From: SM23-32 sp964434535
Lineage (GTDB): Bacteria > Planctomycetota > Brocadiia > SM23-32
Direction of reading: 5' to 3'
Length of the DNA: 64,000 bases
NCBI GenBank assembly: GCA_964434535.1
Contig: CAYSWA010000001.1
Span: forward strand, 124,001 to 188,000
A program made the translations under genes and the position numbers. This document shows, piece after piece, positions 50,024-57,403 of this stretch. Numbering within the stretch: position 1 is the first letter of the stretch; each line of letters starts with the position of its first letter. The notes under the pieces are model-generated. The model searched no databases, had not been told where the DNA came from, and saw only the letters and a program-made list of their open reading frames with translations.

Positions 50024-50950
50024 ATGAAGAGAACGTGCGAGTGCGGACAGGAGTTCGAAGTGCCGGATGGCGCCGGGACCGTCCAGTGCCCCCGCTGCGG
50101 CAAAGACGTGGCGCCGCCCGCAGGGGGGGACTGGATCAGCTCCATCGACATGGGCGACCTGAGCCTGGAAGAGGAGCAAGAGCAGGAGCCCTCCGGGCCG
50201 CAGATACCGACGCCGACCGCCCCGGCCCAGCAGCCTGCCCGCGCCGCCGAGGCGCCCGGCGGGCCGTCCATGCCGGCCGCGCGTCAGCCTTCGCGGGCTG
50301 CGCGCGCCCCCGGCGCGCGTGCCATCATCCCGACCGAGTCCGCGGTAGAGGGCCCACCGACGCCCGAGAGCCTGCTCCAGCTCTACCGGATCATCTCGGA
50401 GCGCCCAAGCGACGGGGCGCCTCTGTTTGAGGAAGGCATCAAGCACAAGAGTTTCGTCACCCAGACGGTGGTCACGCTGTTGATCCTGAGCCTGGTGACG
50501 GCCGTCGCCAACACCTACTTCATGTTCCCCGGCCAGTTCGCGGTCGGGCGGATGGCCGTCAACTGGGCCGGCCTGATAGTGGAGCTGGCGGTCGGCTGCG
50601 CCATCGTCTCCATGCTCGCCTACGCTTTCAAGCGCGAGGCGCGCCCGCTCGGCATATGCCAGGGCCAGGCGGTGGTGCGGGTGGGGGCGCTGATCTTCGC
50701 CGCCGTCATCGGCATCATCCTGGCCGTGGTGGCGTTCGTGATCGTGCAGAGGGCCGGCGGCGGGGTGCCGGCGGGCCTTCAGAGGGCGCGTAACTACGTC
50801 TGGCTGCCCTACCTGCTGCTGGTCTTCTGCGGGCAGACGCTGATCGTGATGGCCGTGCTGCGCCTGGGCTGCCTCTTCGCGCTCATCCTGGGGGGCATGT
50901 TCACCTACGCCGGCTACGTGATGGCGCAGAACGTGCTCGGCGCGTTCTAG
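50024..50950 (+). CDS. Zinc-ribbon multi-pass membrane protein, unknown function
   Basis: 308 residues. The N-terminus has a zinc ribbon with C-x-C and C-x2-C pairs (CECGQEFEVPDG...CPRCG, residues 5-26). A low-complexity Pro/Ala/Gln linker (about 40-100) follows, then a short soluble stretch (SLLQLYRIISERPSDG) and about five membrane helices (from TVVTLLILSLVTAVANTYF at 146 to the C-terminus, ending YAGYVMAQNVLGAF). The membrane part resembles Yip1-type integral proteins in shape only. Zinc-ribbon plus membrane bundle proteins of this sort are common in Planctomycetes. Stands alone; function unknown. Confidence 0.8.
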   Translation: MKRTCECGQEFEVPDGAGTVQCPRCGKDVAPPAGGDWISSIDMGDLSLEEEQEQEPSGPQIPTPTAPAQQPARAAEAPGGPSMPAARQPSRAARAPGARAIIPTESAVEGPPTPESLLQLYRIISERPSDGAPLFEEGIKHKSFVTQTVVTLLILSLVTAVANTYFMFPGQFAVGRMAVNWAGLIVELAVGCAIVSMLAYAFKREARPLGICQGQAVVRVGALIFAAVIGIILAVVAFVIVQRAGGGVPAGLQRARNYVWLPYLLLVFCGQTLIVMAVLRLGCLFALILGGMFTYAGYVMAQNVLGAF

Positions 50951-50976
50951 GTTCGGGGGGGGTAGGCGCGCGGCCT

Positions 50977-51124
50977 TCAGGATTCGTCCAGCAGGGCCTC
51001 CAGGGCCCTCTGGGCCTCCTTGCCGGCATAGCTGCCCTCGAAGCGGTGCCGCAGCTCTCCCCGCGCGGTCGTCCAGGCTGACGCCGACCACCGCAGGGCC
51101 GTTGCGCGCGGGGGCCCGTGTCAT
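50977..51124 (-). pseudogene. Small leftward gene with a probable 1-base frameshift
   Basis: The leftward strand encodes MTRAPARNGPAVVGVSLDD from an ATG at 51124 and, one frame over, GELRHRFEGSYAGKEAQRAL and then EALLDES to a TGA at 50977-50979. Joining them at a run of four C at 51059-51062 would give a neat 48-residue protein. Both parts look coding (acidic and basic helix pattern). It could be a decayed gene or a sequencing/assembly slip in a homopolymer. Its start overlaps the bioY promoter region. I do not recognise the family. Confidence 0.4.
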
Positions 51125-51131
51125 GTATATT
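51102..51131 (+). promoter_or_regulatory. bioY: Putative bioY promoter
   Basis: TTGCGC (51102-51107), 18-base spacer, TATATT (51126-51131). The bioY GTG follows 45 bases on. No BirA-type operator was recognised. Confidence 0.5.
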
Positions 51132-51175
51132 CGTGACCCGGATCGAGGCCCTATCACCTGCGGGGGAGGAAGAAG

Positions 51176-51793
51176 GTGACCAGCATCGCGCATGCATGGC
51201 AGGACTACCGGGCGCTGCGGCGGCGGGCGTTCGCGGGGCGATGCGAGCTGTCCGCCGCCGGTAAGCTGACCCTCGCGCTGGGCATGGCCGCCCTGACCGG
51301 CCTTGCGGCCCAGGTGCGCATCCCGCTGCCGTTCACCCCCGTGCCGGTCACCGGGCAGGTCTTCGCGGCCCTGCTGGCCGGCGTGCTGCTCGGGGGCGGC
51401 TGGGGGGCGCTGAGCCAGGGCCTCTACGTGGCGGCCGGCGCGGCCGGGCTGCCGTGGTTCGCCGGGCTGACGGGCGGATGGGGCGTGCTCTGCGGCGTGA
51501 CCGGCGGCTACCTGTTCGGCATGGTGCTGGCGGCCGGGCTGATCGGGCGGGTCAGCGATCGCCGGCCGGCCTTCCGCCGCTTGCCGGCGCAGCTCGGGCT
51601 GATGATGGCGGGCGTGGCGGTGATCTACCTCTGCGGCGCGCTGCAGTTCGCGGCGGTCATGCGCACGGGCCTGCGCGAGACACTGTTGCTGGCAGTGGCC
51701 CCGTTTGTCCTCATCGACCTGGCGAAGGCCGTCCTGGCCGCCTCGATCAGCACGGCCCTGCTGCCGAAAGAGGCCGACGGCCCGGCGCTCTGA
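51176..51793 (+). CDS. bioY: Biotin ECF transporter S component BioY
   Basis: 205 residues from a GTG at 51176 directly after GGAGGAAGAAG. BioY is the biotin-binding membrane subunit of an energy-coupling-factor transporter. Motifs: VRIPLPFTPVPVTGQVFAAL, the glycine-rich AGVLLGGGWGALSQGLYVAAG, AAGLPWFAG, and the loop GGYLFGMVLAAG; about six membrane helices. A basic cytoplasmic N-terminus of ~28 residues precedes helix 1. The ATPase and T-component genes (ecfA/ecfT, bioM/bioN) are not in the window; BioY can work alone or with shared ECF modules elsewhere. It is followed by the pseudopilin gene after 41 bases. Confidence 0.95.
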   Translation: MTSIAHAWQDYRALRRRAFAGRCELSAAGKLTLALGMAALTGLAAQVRIPLPFTPVPVTGQVFAALLAGVLLGGGWGALSQGLYVAAGAAGLPWFAGLTGGWGVLCGVTGGYLFGMVLAAGLIGRVSDRRPAFRRLPAQLGLMMAGVAVIYLCGALQFAAVMRTGLRETLLLAVAPFVLIDLAKAVLAASISTALLPKEADGPAL

Positions 51794-51834
51794 CTCCGTT
51801 GCATCCCCCAGTCCGATCGGCGAGGAGCGAAGCT

Positions 51835-52614
51835 GTGCCGGCAAAGCCGACAAAAAAGGCCGCGATGGTGGCATATGCCCGACAGGGCGCCTGTCGGAAA
51901 CTTCGCCTTGCCAGCGCCGTCGGGGGCGGGCCGGGCCGGCCCGGCGGCGGCTTCACACTGATCGAACTGCTGGTGGTGACGGCGATCATCGCGCTGCTGG
52001 CGGCGCTTCTGGCGCCGGCGACGATGCGCGCCCTGGAGGCCGCTCGGCAGGTGCGTTGCGCCTCGCGCTTGCGCCAGGTGGGGCTGGGCTTCCAGCTATA
52101 CCTGAACGACTACGGTCAGGTCTATCCGTGGGCCGAGGACCCCGTCAGCACCGACCCGTACTACTGGCTCTGGATGGGGCGAGGGTGGCGCGGCGCTCTG
52201 GCCGACTACATTGAGCAGCAGATGGACGTGCTCTACTGCCCGTCGGACGAGACGGCGCCCGAGAAATGGGAGAGCACCTCCTACGCGTATTCCATGCCCT
52301 TCTACCACTCGCCGGAGCAGATCGACGCCATGAGCTCGGTCGCGGAGGAGTACTCGAACCCCGTCCCCCCGCGGCCCCAGAACGCCGGGCGCGTCAAGCA
52401 TCCCAGCCGCAAGGTGCTGGCCGGCGAGTGGCTGAGCAACCATCGGCCCCTCCAGGAGGATCCGGGCTGGTGGGGATGGGCGGGGGCGCGCAATTGCTTG
52501 TTCGCCGACGGGCATGTAGACTTTCTGCGGGCGCAGGACGTGCTGCCGGCCAATAACGGACTGCCCGACTTCAACCAGACGGTGAGGGGGATCAGGGGCC
52601 ATGACGTCGAGTGA
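51835..52614 (+). CDS. Type IV pilin-like (pseudopilin) protein with planctomycete-type C-terminus
   Basis: 259 residues from a GTG at 51835 with AGGAG seven bases upstream (an ATG at 51865 is an alternative). A prepilin peptidase site G|FTLIELLVV is followed by a hydrophobic helix (TAIIALLAALLAPATMRALE). The body has MEAARQVRC-like features (RQVRCASRLRQVGLGFQLYLND) and the C-terminal FADGHVDFL motif typical of the large pseudopilin families of Planctomycetes, Lentisphaerae and Verrucomicrobia. It is probably processed and exported by a type II secretion/pilus system encoded elsewhere. Its last 14 bases overlap the DUF1284 gene. Confidence 0.9.
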   Translation: MPAKPTKKAAMVAYARQGACRKLRLASAVGGGPGRPGGGFTLIELLVVTAIIALLAALLAPATMRALEAARQVRCASRLRQVGLGFQLYLNDYGQVYPWAEDPVSTDPYYWLWMGRGWRGALADYIEQQMDVLYCPSDETAPEKWESTSYAYSMPFYHSPEQIDAMSSVAEEYSNPVPPRPQNAGRVKHPSRKVLAGEWLSNHRPLQEDPGWWGWAGARNCLFADGHVDFLRAQDVLPANNGLPDFNQTVRGIRGHDVE

Positions 52615-53044
52615 CGGTGCAGGCGCGGAAGCGCCGTTGCGGCTGCGCGGGCATCACCTGCTCTGCGTGTTCGGGTTCCGCGGGCTCGGCTACGATCAGA
52701 GCTTCGTGGAGAACATGCACGGGGTGGTCGACCGTTTCTTCCGGGCCGACGACAGCGCGGTCGAGCTTGTGGAGGGGCGGGACGACATCTGTGCGGCCTG
52801 CCCGCACCTGGGCGAGGACGGCTGCACGCAGTCCGGCGGCGAAGAGCGCATGGCCGGGCGCGACGCCGAGGTGCTGGGGCGGCTGGGGCTGGCGGTGGGC
52901 CAGATGCGGCCCTCAACGGTGCTGGCCGAGCGGGTGCTGGCGGGCGTCACGGGCGACGACCTGCCGGCCCTCTGCGGCGAGTGCCGTTGGCTGGCGTCGG
53001 GCTACTGCGCCGAAGGGCTGCGGCTGCACCGCCAGGCGCCCTGA
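52601..53044 (+). CDS. DUF1284 family cysteine-rich protein
   Basis: 147 residues. LRLRGHHLLCVFGFRGLGYD at residues 13-32, VELVEGRDDICAACPH, GCTQSGGEERM and a CGECRWLASGYCAEG segment match the DUF1284 pattern, which has conserved cysteines likely to bind a metal or Fe-S cluster. Nine cysteines are present. Soluble, no signal. Its ATG at 52601 lies inside the 3' end of the pseudopilin gene, so the two are probably translated from one mRNA. Function unknown; some family members are annotated as [Fe-S]-binding. It converges on hypB with a 3-base gap. Confidence 0.85.
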   Translation: MTSSDGAGAEAPLRLRGHHLLCVFGFRGLGYDQSFVENMHGVVDRFFRADDSAVELVEGRDDICAACPHLGEDGCTQSGGEERMAGRDAEVLGRLGLAVGQMRPSTVLAERVLAGVTGDDLPALCGECRWLASGYCAEGLRLHRQAP

Positions 53045-53047
53045 TCG

Positions 53048-53689
53048 TCAGGACGCAAGCCCTTCCAGCAAGGCGAACCAGGGCTCGAAGCCGGTCCCCT
53101 GCGCGGCCGAGGTCTCGAAGACCTGCACGCCCGCTCGCGCCTTCTCCGCGTCGGCTCTGACCCGCCCCAGGTCGTAGGCGCACGGCCCGACCAGGTCTAC
53201 CTTGTTGATGAAGACCACGTCGGCCCGCACGAACAGCGCAGGGTACTTGCGGATCTTCTCGTCGCCCTCCGGCACGCTGAGCACGGCCACCTTCGCGTTC
53301 TCGCCGAGGTCGAACGACGAGGGGCAGACCAGGTTCCCCACGTTCTCGATGAACAGGAAGTCGAGTTCCTCCAGCGGGAGCCCGTCGGCGGCGGCCTCGA
53401 CCTGGGCGGCGTTCAGGTGGCAGGCGCCGCCGGTCTCGATGGCGCGCGCCTCGACGCCGCAGGCGGCGACGCGCTCGGCGTCGAGCGCCGTCTTGACGTC
53501 GCCGATCAGCGCCGCGCAGCGGCCGGGGAACCGGCGCGCCGTCTGCTCCAGGATGGTGGTCTTGCCGCTGCCCGGCGAGCCGATCAGGTTCATGGCGTAG
53601 ACGCCGCAGCGCGCGAAGAGGGCGCGGTTGCGCGCCGCGACCGCGTCGTTGCTTTCCTGCGCCGACCGTTCGACCGTGACCTTACTCAT
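53048..53689 (-). CDS. hypB: Hydrogenase nickel incorporation GTPase HypB
   Basis: 213 residues. It inserts nickel into the [NiFe] hydrogenase with HypA, using GTP. Seen: LIGSPGSGKTTILEQ (P-loop), IGDVKTALDAERV, ETGGACHLNA with the metal-binding Cys-His, DFLFIENVGNLVCPSSFDLGE (short tiles match HypB), and the base-specificity motif FINKVDLVGPC. It lacks the N-terminal His-rich and CCxxC nickel-storage segments of some HypB proteins, so it is the minimal form. Its ATG overlaps the hypA stop by 8 bases. Last gene of the hydrogenase operon. Confidence 0.96.
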   Translation of the reverse strand: MSKVTVERSAQESNDAVAARNRALFARCGVYAMNLIGSPGSGKTTILEQTARRFPGRCAALIGDVKTALDAERVAACGVEARAIETGGACHLNAAQVEAAADGLPLEELDFLFIENVGNLVCPSSFDLGENAKVAVLSVPEGDEKIRKYPALFVRADVVFINKVDLVGPCAYDLGRVRADAEKARAGVQVFETSAAQGTGFEPWFALLEGLAS

Positions 53690-54023
53690 TTTCCACCTCG
53701 ACGTATTCGAGACTCACGTCCATGCCGGCGACGATCTCGCGCACGAAGCCGCCGCAGTCGGGGCAGCCCTCGAAGACGTCTTCCACCTCGTACTGTGCGC
53801 CGCACTCGCAGCGCACCCGCGCCGGCGCCGGCTCGAGCCGCAGTTCAGCGCCCGTCAGCCCGCGATCGTCGCACGCCGCGCGCAGGCAGAACCGGAGCGT
53901 CTCGACGTTCACGCCCGAGAGCGCGCCGACGCGCACGCCGAGCGCCGTTACCTGCCCGGGCTCGCCCTGGCTGGCGTTGAGGGCGACGTCGACGATCTGC
54001 TCCGCGAGCGCCAGCTCGTGCAT
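53682..54023 (-). CDS. hypA: Hydrogenase nickel incorporation protein HypA
   Basis: 113 residues from the ATG at 54023. The N-terminal MHELALAEQIVD carries the nickel-binding His2. The zinc site near residues 70-95 reads C-E-C-G...GCPDCGG: the second pair is the normal C-x2-C, but the first is C-x-C rather than C-x2-C. This is either a local one-residue deletion or a natural variant; zinc could still be bound. It delivers nickel to the large subunit together with HypB. It lies 16 bases downstream of the maturation protease stop and overlaps hypB. Confidence 0.94.
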   Translation of the reverse strand: MHELALAEQIVDVALNASQGEPGQVTALGVRVGALSGVNVETLRFCLRAACDDRGLTGAELRLEPAPARVRCECGAQYEVEDVFEGCPDCGGFVREIVAGMDVSLEYVEVENE

Positions 54024-54039
54024 CTGCCCGCTCCCTCCG

Positions 54040-54519
54040 TCAGCCGAGCTCGGCGGCGACGGCATCCAGGTACTGCCCGAACCGTTGCGACAGCGCGGGC
54101 GAGAGCTCCGTCCCCGGCGTCATGTCGGCCGGCTCGATCCCGAAGATCACCACCTCGGGCGGACGCTCGCCGAGCCGGGCCGCCAGCTCCAGCGTGGCGA
54201 GCAGGTCGCCCTGATGGACCGAGGCGCCGGTCAGGCGCTTGCGGTCGCGGACCATCTCGGGGGTGAAGCGCCGGATCGCGCCGGGCTCCTCGCCCATCAG
54301 CGCGCAGTCGATGAAGACGGCCCTGGCCCGGCCGCGCATGGCGTGCAGGGCGGTCAGGCCCGCGCCGCTGCCCAGGTCCATCAACTCCACGTCTTCCCGT
54401 TCGCCGATCCGCTCGCCGAGCGCCCGCACCAGGCGCACGCCGACGCCCTCGTCGCCCATGAGCGGGTTGCCCAGTCCGGCGACGAGGACCGGCGCCCTGG
54501 CATGCTCAAATGAACTCAA
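54040..54519 (-). CDS. [NiFe] hydrogenase maturation endopeptidase
   Basis: 159 residues from a TTG at 54519; no ATG or GTG is available before the conserved start of the fold, and the gene overlaps the hydA 3' end by 14 bases. It removes the C-terminal tail of the hydrogenase large subunit after nickel insertion. Family features: VLVAGLGNPLMGDEGVGVRL with the first acidic nickel ligand, ELMDLGSGAGLTAL with the second, and VHQGDLLATLELA with the His ligand. HyaD/HybD/HycI/FrhD family. Its partner is HydA, whose tail YLNVEFI after H424 fits the cleavage site. Cytoplasmic. Confidence 0.93.
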   Translation of the reverse strand: MSSFEHARAPVLVAGLGNPLMGDEGVGVRLVRALGERIGEREDVELMDLGSGAGLTALHAMRGRARAVFIDCALMGEEPGAIRRFTPEMVRDRKRLTGASVHQGDLLATLELAARLGERPPEVVIFGIEPADMTPGTELSPALSQRFGQYLDAVAAELG

Positions 54520-55801
54520 CGTTCAGGTAATGGGTCGAGCAGGAGATGCAGGGGTCGTAGGCGCGCACGAGCATCTCGAGGGTCTGGCGCACTTCGTCTT
54601 CCCCGCGCTCGATGATCTGTGGCACCAGGGCCTCGAAGTCCTTCTGGATGTTGGCGTGGTTCTGGTTGGTGGGGATGCAGCAGTTCCCGCCGGTGCAGTT
54701 GCCCTGCTCGTCGAAGGCGTAGCGGTGGAAGAGGATGCCGCGCGGCGCCTCGACGCAGCCGACGCCCTCGCCGGGCCGGGGCGTCACGTCCGGCTTCTCC
54801 GCCGTGATGCCGTCTGTTAGGAGCTGGTCGATGAGCTGGATGCCGTGCTCGACGATCTGCACGCACTCGACCACCTGGGCCACGTTGTTCATGTAGGGGT
54901 TGCAGCAGCCCTTCTGGAGCCCGAGCTTCTCGGCCGTCTGTGCGGCGAGGGGGTGGAGCATCTCGGCGTTGAGGTTGAAGCGGGCCAGGGCGCCGACGGC
55001 GTAGGAGTCGCGGTGCCACTTGGTCCACTTCGCCGTGGACTGGGGCACGACGTACTCGTTGGCCACGCTCTCGAACTGGTGCACGTCCACCGGCTCATCG
55101 GCGTCGGTGCTGCCGATCCGGCCGTGGTAGAAGGTGTAGTAGTCGCTGACCAGCGCGACGTACTCGGTGTCGCGCTCGAAGTCGGGCAGCCGGTCGGCGA
55201 GGCTCAGCACCACGTCGGCCAGCGTCTCCAGGTCCGGGATGATCCCCTCCAGCCGCTCGCGCAGGCCGCACAGCTCCTGCTCGGTGGGGAGGCTGGCGAA
55301 CCCGCCGGGCTTGATCGTGACCGGGTGGGTCATCCGCCCGCCGAGCAGCTCCATCCACTCGTTGCCGAGCCGGTGGATGCGGATCACCGTCTTGACCACG
55401 TCCGGGTGCGAGGTGGCCAGGGGGACGACGGACTTGACCCCCAGCAGGTCGGGCGCGACCAGGTAGCCCACGTGCAGGCTGTGGCTTTCGAGCTGCTCCC
55501 CGTAGTGCATCAGCACGCGGAGCCGGTCGGTCTGCTCGGAGACCTCGATGCCCATGGCGTCCTCGACGGCCTTGGTGGCGGCCAGCGAGTGGGTGACGGA
55601 GCAGATGCCGCAGATGCGGCTGACGATGGTCTGGATGTCCTGGTAGCTGCGCCCGCGCACCATGGCCTCGAAGAAGCGGGGCGCCTCGGGCACCTGCCAC
55701 TCGACCTGCTCGATGGCGCCGTCGCTGGCGCGCACCACCACGTTGCCGTGGCCCTCGACACGGGTGATGTGGTGGACGTTGACGTCAATGTTGCTCGGCA
55801 T
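54506..55801 (-). CDS. hydA: [NiFe] hydrogenase large (alpha) subunit, group 3b type
   Basis: 431 residues. Catalytic subunit: the four cysteines that hold the Ni-Fe site are C64 and C67 (RICGICSVTHSLAA) and C418 and C421 (DPCISCSTH). The C-terminal tail YLNVEFI after H424 is the peptide expected to be removed by the maturation protease. The DPCISCS-H ending and the neighbouring HydB, HydG and HydD genes place it in the soluble, NAD(P)-linked group 3b hydrogenases (sulfhydrogenase type). It takes up or evolves H2, and may reduce sulfur. Its start overlaps the hydD stop by 17 bases. Confidence 0.96.
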   Translation of the reverse strand: MPSNIDVNVHHITRVEGHGNVVVRASDGAIEQVEWQVPEAPRFFEAMVRGRSYQDIQTIVSRICGICSVTHSLAATKAVEDAMGIEVSEQTDRLRVLMHYGEQLESHSLHVGYLVAPDLLGVKSVVPLATSHPDVVKTVIRIHRLGNEWMELLGGRMTHPVTIKPGGFASLPTEQELCGLRERLEGIIPDLETLADVVLSLADRLPDFERDTEYVALVSDYYTFYHGRIGSTDADEPVDVHQFESVANEYVVPQSTAKWTKWHRDSYAVGALARFNLNAEMLHPLAAQTAEKLGLQKGCCNPYMNNVAQVVECVQIVEHGIQLIDQLLTDGITAEKPDVTPRPGEGVGCVEAPRGILFHRYAFDEQGNCTGGNCCIPTNQNHANIQKDFEALVPQIIERGEDEVRQTLEMLVRAYDPCISCSTHYLNVEFI

Positions 55802-56546
55802 TCGTGGGTTCCTGCTTGCTGTTGAAGAGGAGCAGCTTGCTCTGGAGGTCCTCGATGGTCTTGCCGTACTTGTCCATCACCTCGCGTGCGGCGTCCACGT
55901 TCGGGTTCGGCGCGTAGCCGCGGCAGCCGAAGCACCAGAGGCCGGCGGTGGGGCAGGGGGCGCCGCAGCCGGCGCGGGTCACCACGCCGAGGCAGATCTC
56001 GTCGTACTCGTAGCGGCAGATCGTGCCCCGCGCCTTGCATTCGACGCAGACGGGGTAGTCGGGGATGATCGGCTCCTTGCCCATGGCCAGGCAGCGCACG
56101 ACGTGCGCGAACTCCTCGCGCGTCATGGGGCAGCCGTGCACGTAGTAGTCGACCTCGACGACCTCGTCGACGGCCTTGACGGGCATCGTCTCCAGGTGCG
56201 GCATATCGGCCGCCTCGCCGTAGACGCAGCGCTTGACCTCGCCGATCTCGAAGTTGTTCTTCAGCTTGTTGATGCCGCCGATGGTGGCGCAGGCGCCGAG
56301 GGCGACCAGCACGTCGGCCCGCTGGCGGATATCGCGCAGGCGCTCCTCGCCCTCGGGCCGGGTGATCGAGCCTTCGATCAGGGCGATGTCGTAGTCGCCC
56401 CTGCTCTTGTCGGACATGGCCTCGCGCCACTCCACGGGCTGGACCAGCTCGATCAGGTCGAGCAGCTCCTCCTCCATGTTCACGATCTGGAGCTGGCAGC
56501 CCTCGCAGCAGGCGAAGTCGAAGATGGCTACGCGCGGTTTGCTCAT
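55785..56546 (-). CDS. hydD: [NiFe] hydrogenase small (delta) subunit
   Basis: 253 residues from the ATG at 56546, overlapping the hydG stop by one base (TGATG). It is the small Fe-S subunit that wires the Ni-Fe site to the electron-transfer subunits: IFDFACCEGCQLQI with the proximal C-x2-C, LIEGSITRPEGEERL, ALGACATIGGINKLKNN, YVHGCPMTREE and a C-terminal cysteine-rich part (PVCVECKARGTIC, TRAGCGAPCPTAGLWCFGC) for further [4Fe-4S] clusters. No Tat signal, as expected for a cytoplasmic group 3 enzyme. It forms the core heterodimer with HydA. Confidence 0.95.
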   Translation of the reverse strand: MSKPRVAIFDFACCEGCQLQIVNMEEELLDLIELVQPVEWREAMSDKSRGDYDIALIEGSITRPEGEERLRDIRQRADVLVALGACATIGGINKLKNNFEIGEVKRCVYGEAADMPHLETMPVKAVDEVVEVDYYVHGCPMTREEFAHVVRCLAMGKEPIIPDYPVCVECKARGTICRYEYDEICLGVVTRAGCGAPCPTAGLWCFGCRGYAPNPNVDAAREVMDKYGKTIEDLQSKLLLFNSKQEPTNAEQH

Positions 56547-57403
56547 CACTGGATGGCCTCCCTGACCTCCTGCACGTCGGCGTATCGGAACACGGGCCCG
56601 TCCTGGCAGGCGTAGAGCCCGTTGACCTGGCAGTGCCCGCACTTGCCGACGCCGCACTTCATGTGGCGCTCCAGGCTCACGTACATGTTCTCGGTCGCCA
56701 CCCCCATGTCGATCAGCTCCAGCAGGACGAACTTGTACATGACCGGCGGGCCGCAGGCCACGGCGACCGTGTCCTTCGGGTCGGTATCCACGTGTTCCAT
56801 CAGCGTGGTGACCACGCCGACGTTGCCCTCCCAGTGGTGGTTGGGCCGGTCGACCGTCTCCATGAAGGTCACGTCGCGGCGCACGGCCCAGTCGGCCAGC
56901 TCGTCGACGCAGAGCCGCTCTTCCGGCGTTTTGGTGCCGAGCAGGACGGTGACCTCGCCGTAGTCGTCGCGGTGGGCCAGCACGTAGCGGATCGCCGAGC
57001 GCAGGGGCACCAGGCCGATGCCGCCGGCGATGAACAGCAGGTCGCGCCCCTGCATGGCGCCGTCGACGGGGAAGTGCGTGCCGAACGGCCCCCGGATGCC
57101 GACCTTCCCGCCCGGCTCCAGGGCGTGGAGCGCGCCGGTGACGTTGCCCACGTTGCGCACGATCAGCTCGAAGGCGCCCTCGCCGTCCCCGTCGGTGGGC
57201 GAGGAGGAGACCGAGATCGGCGCCTCGCCGAAGCCCGGCAGCGAGACCTCGACGAACTGGCCCGGCATGTGGCCGAGCGGGCCGCCGGCGTCGAGCCGGA
57301 AGCGGAAGTAGCGCTCCAGGGCCGTGAAGGGCTCGGCGCGCAGCAGCGTGGCCGGCTGCGGCAGGTAGATGTCCTTGTGGGACGATGAGCAGGTGCAGGT
57401 CAT
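56546..57403 (-). CDS. hydG: Hydrogenase FAD/NAD(P)-binding (gamma) subunit
   Basis: 285 residues. A ferredoxin-NADP+ reductase-like module: FAD domain with GQFVEVSLPGFGEAPISVSS, then IRGPFGTHFPV, then the nucleotide site LLFIAGGIGLVPLRSAI and VAVACGPPVMYKFV, and a C-terminal [2Fe-2S] segment HMKCGVGKCGHCQVN...YACQDGPVF like that of PyrK/DHODB subunits. It passes electrons between HydB clusters and NAD(P). The ATG overlaps the hydB stop (TAATG). No signal peptide. Assignment follows domain order and operon context. Confidence 0.95.
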   Translation of the reverse strand: MTCTCSSSHKDIYLPQPATLLRAEPFTALERYFRFRLDAGGPLGHMPGQFVEVSLPGFGEAPISVSSSPTDGDGEGAFELIVRNVGNVTGALHALEPGGKVGIRGPFGTHFPVDGAMQGRDLLFIAGGIGLVPLRSAIRYVLAHRDDYGEVTVLLGTKTPEERLCVDELADWAVRRDVTFMETVDRPNHHWEGNVGVVTTLMEHVDTDPKDTVAVACGPPVMYKFVLLELIDMGVATENMYVSLERHMKCGVGKCGHCQVNGLYACQDGPVFRYADVQEVREAIQ

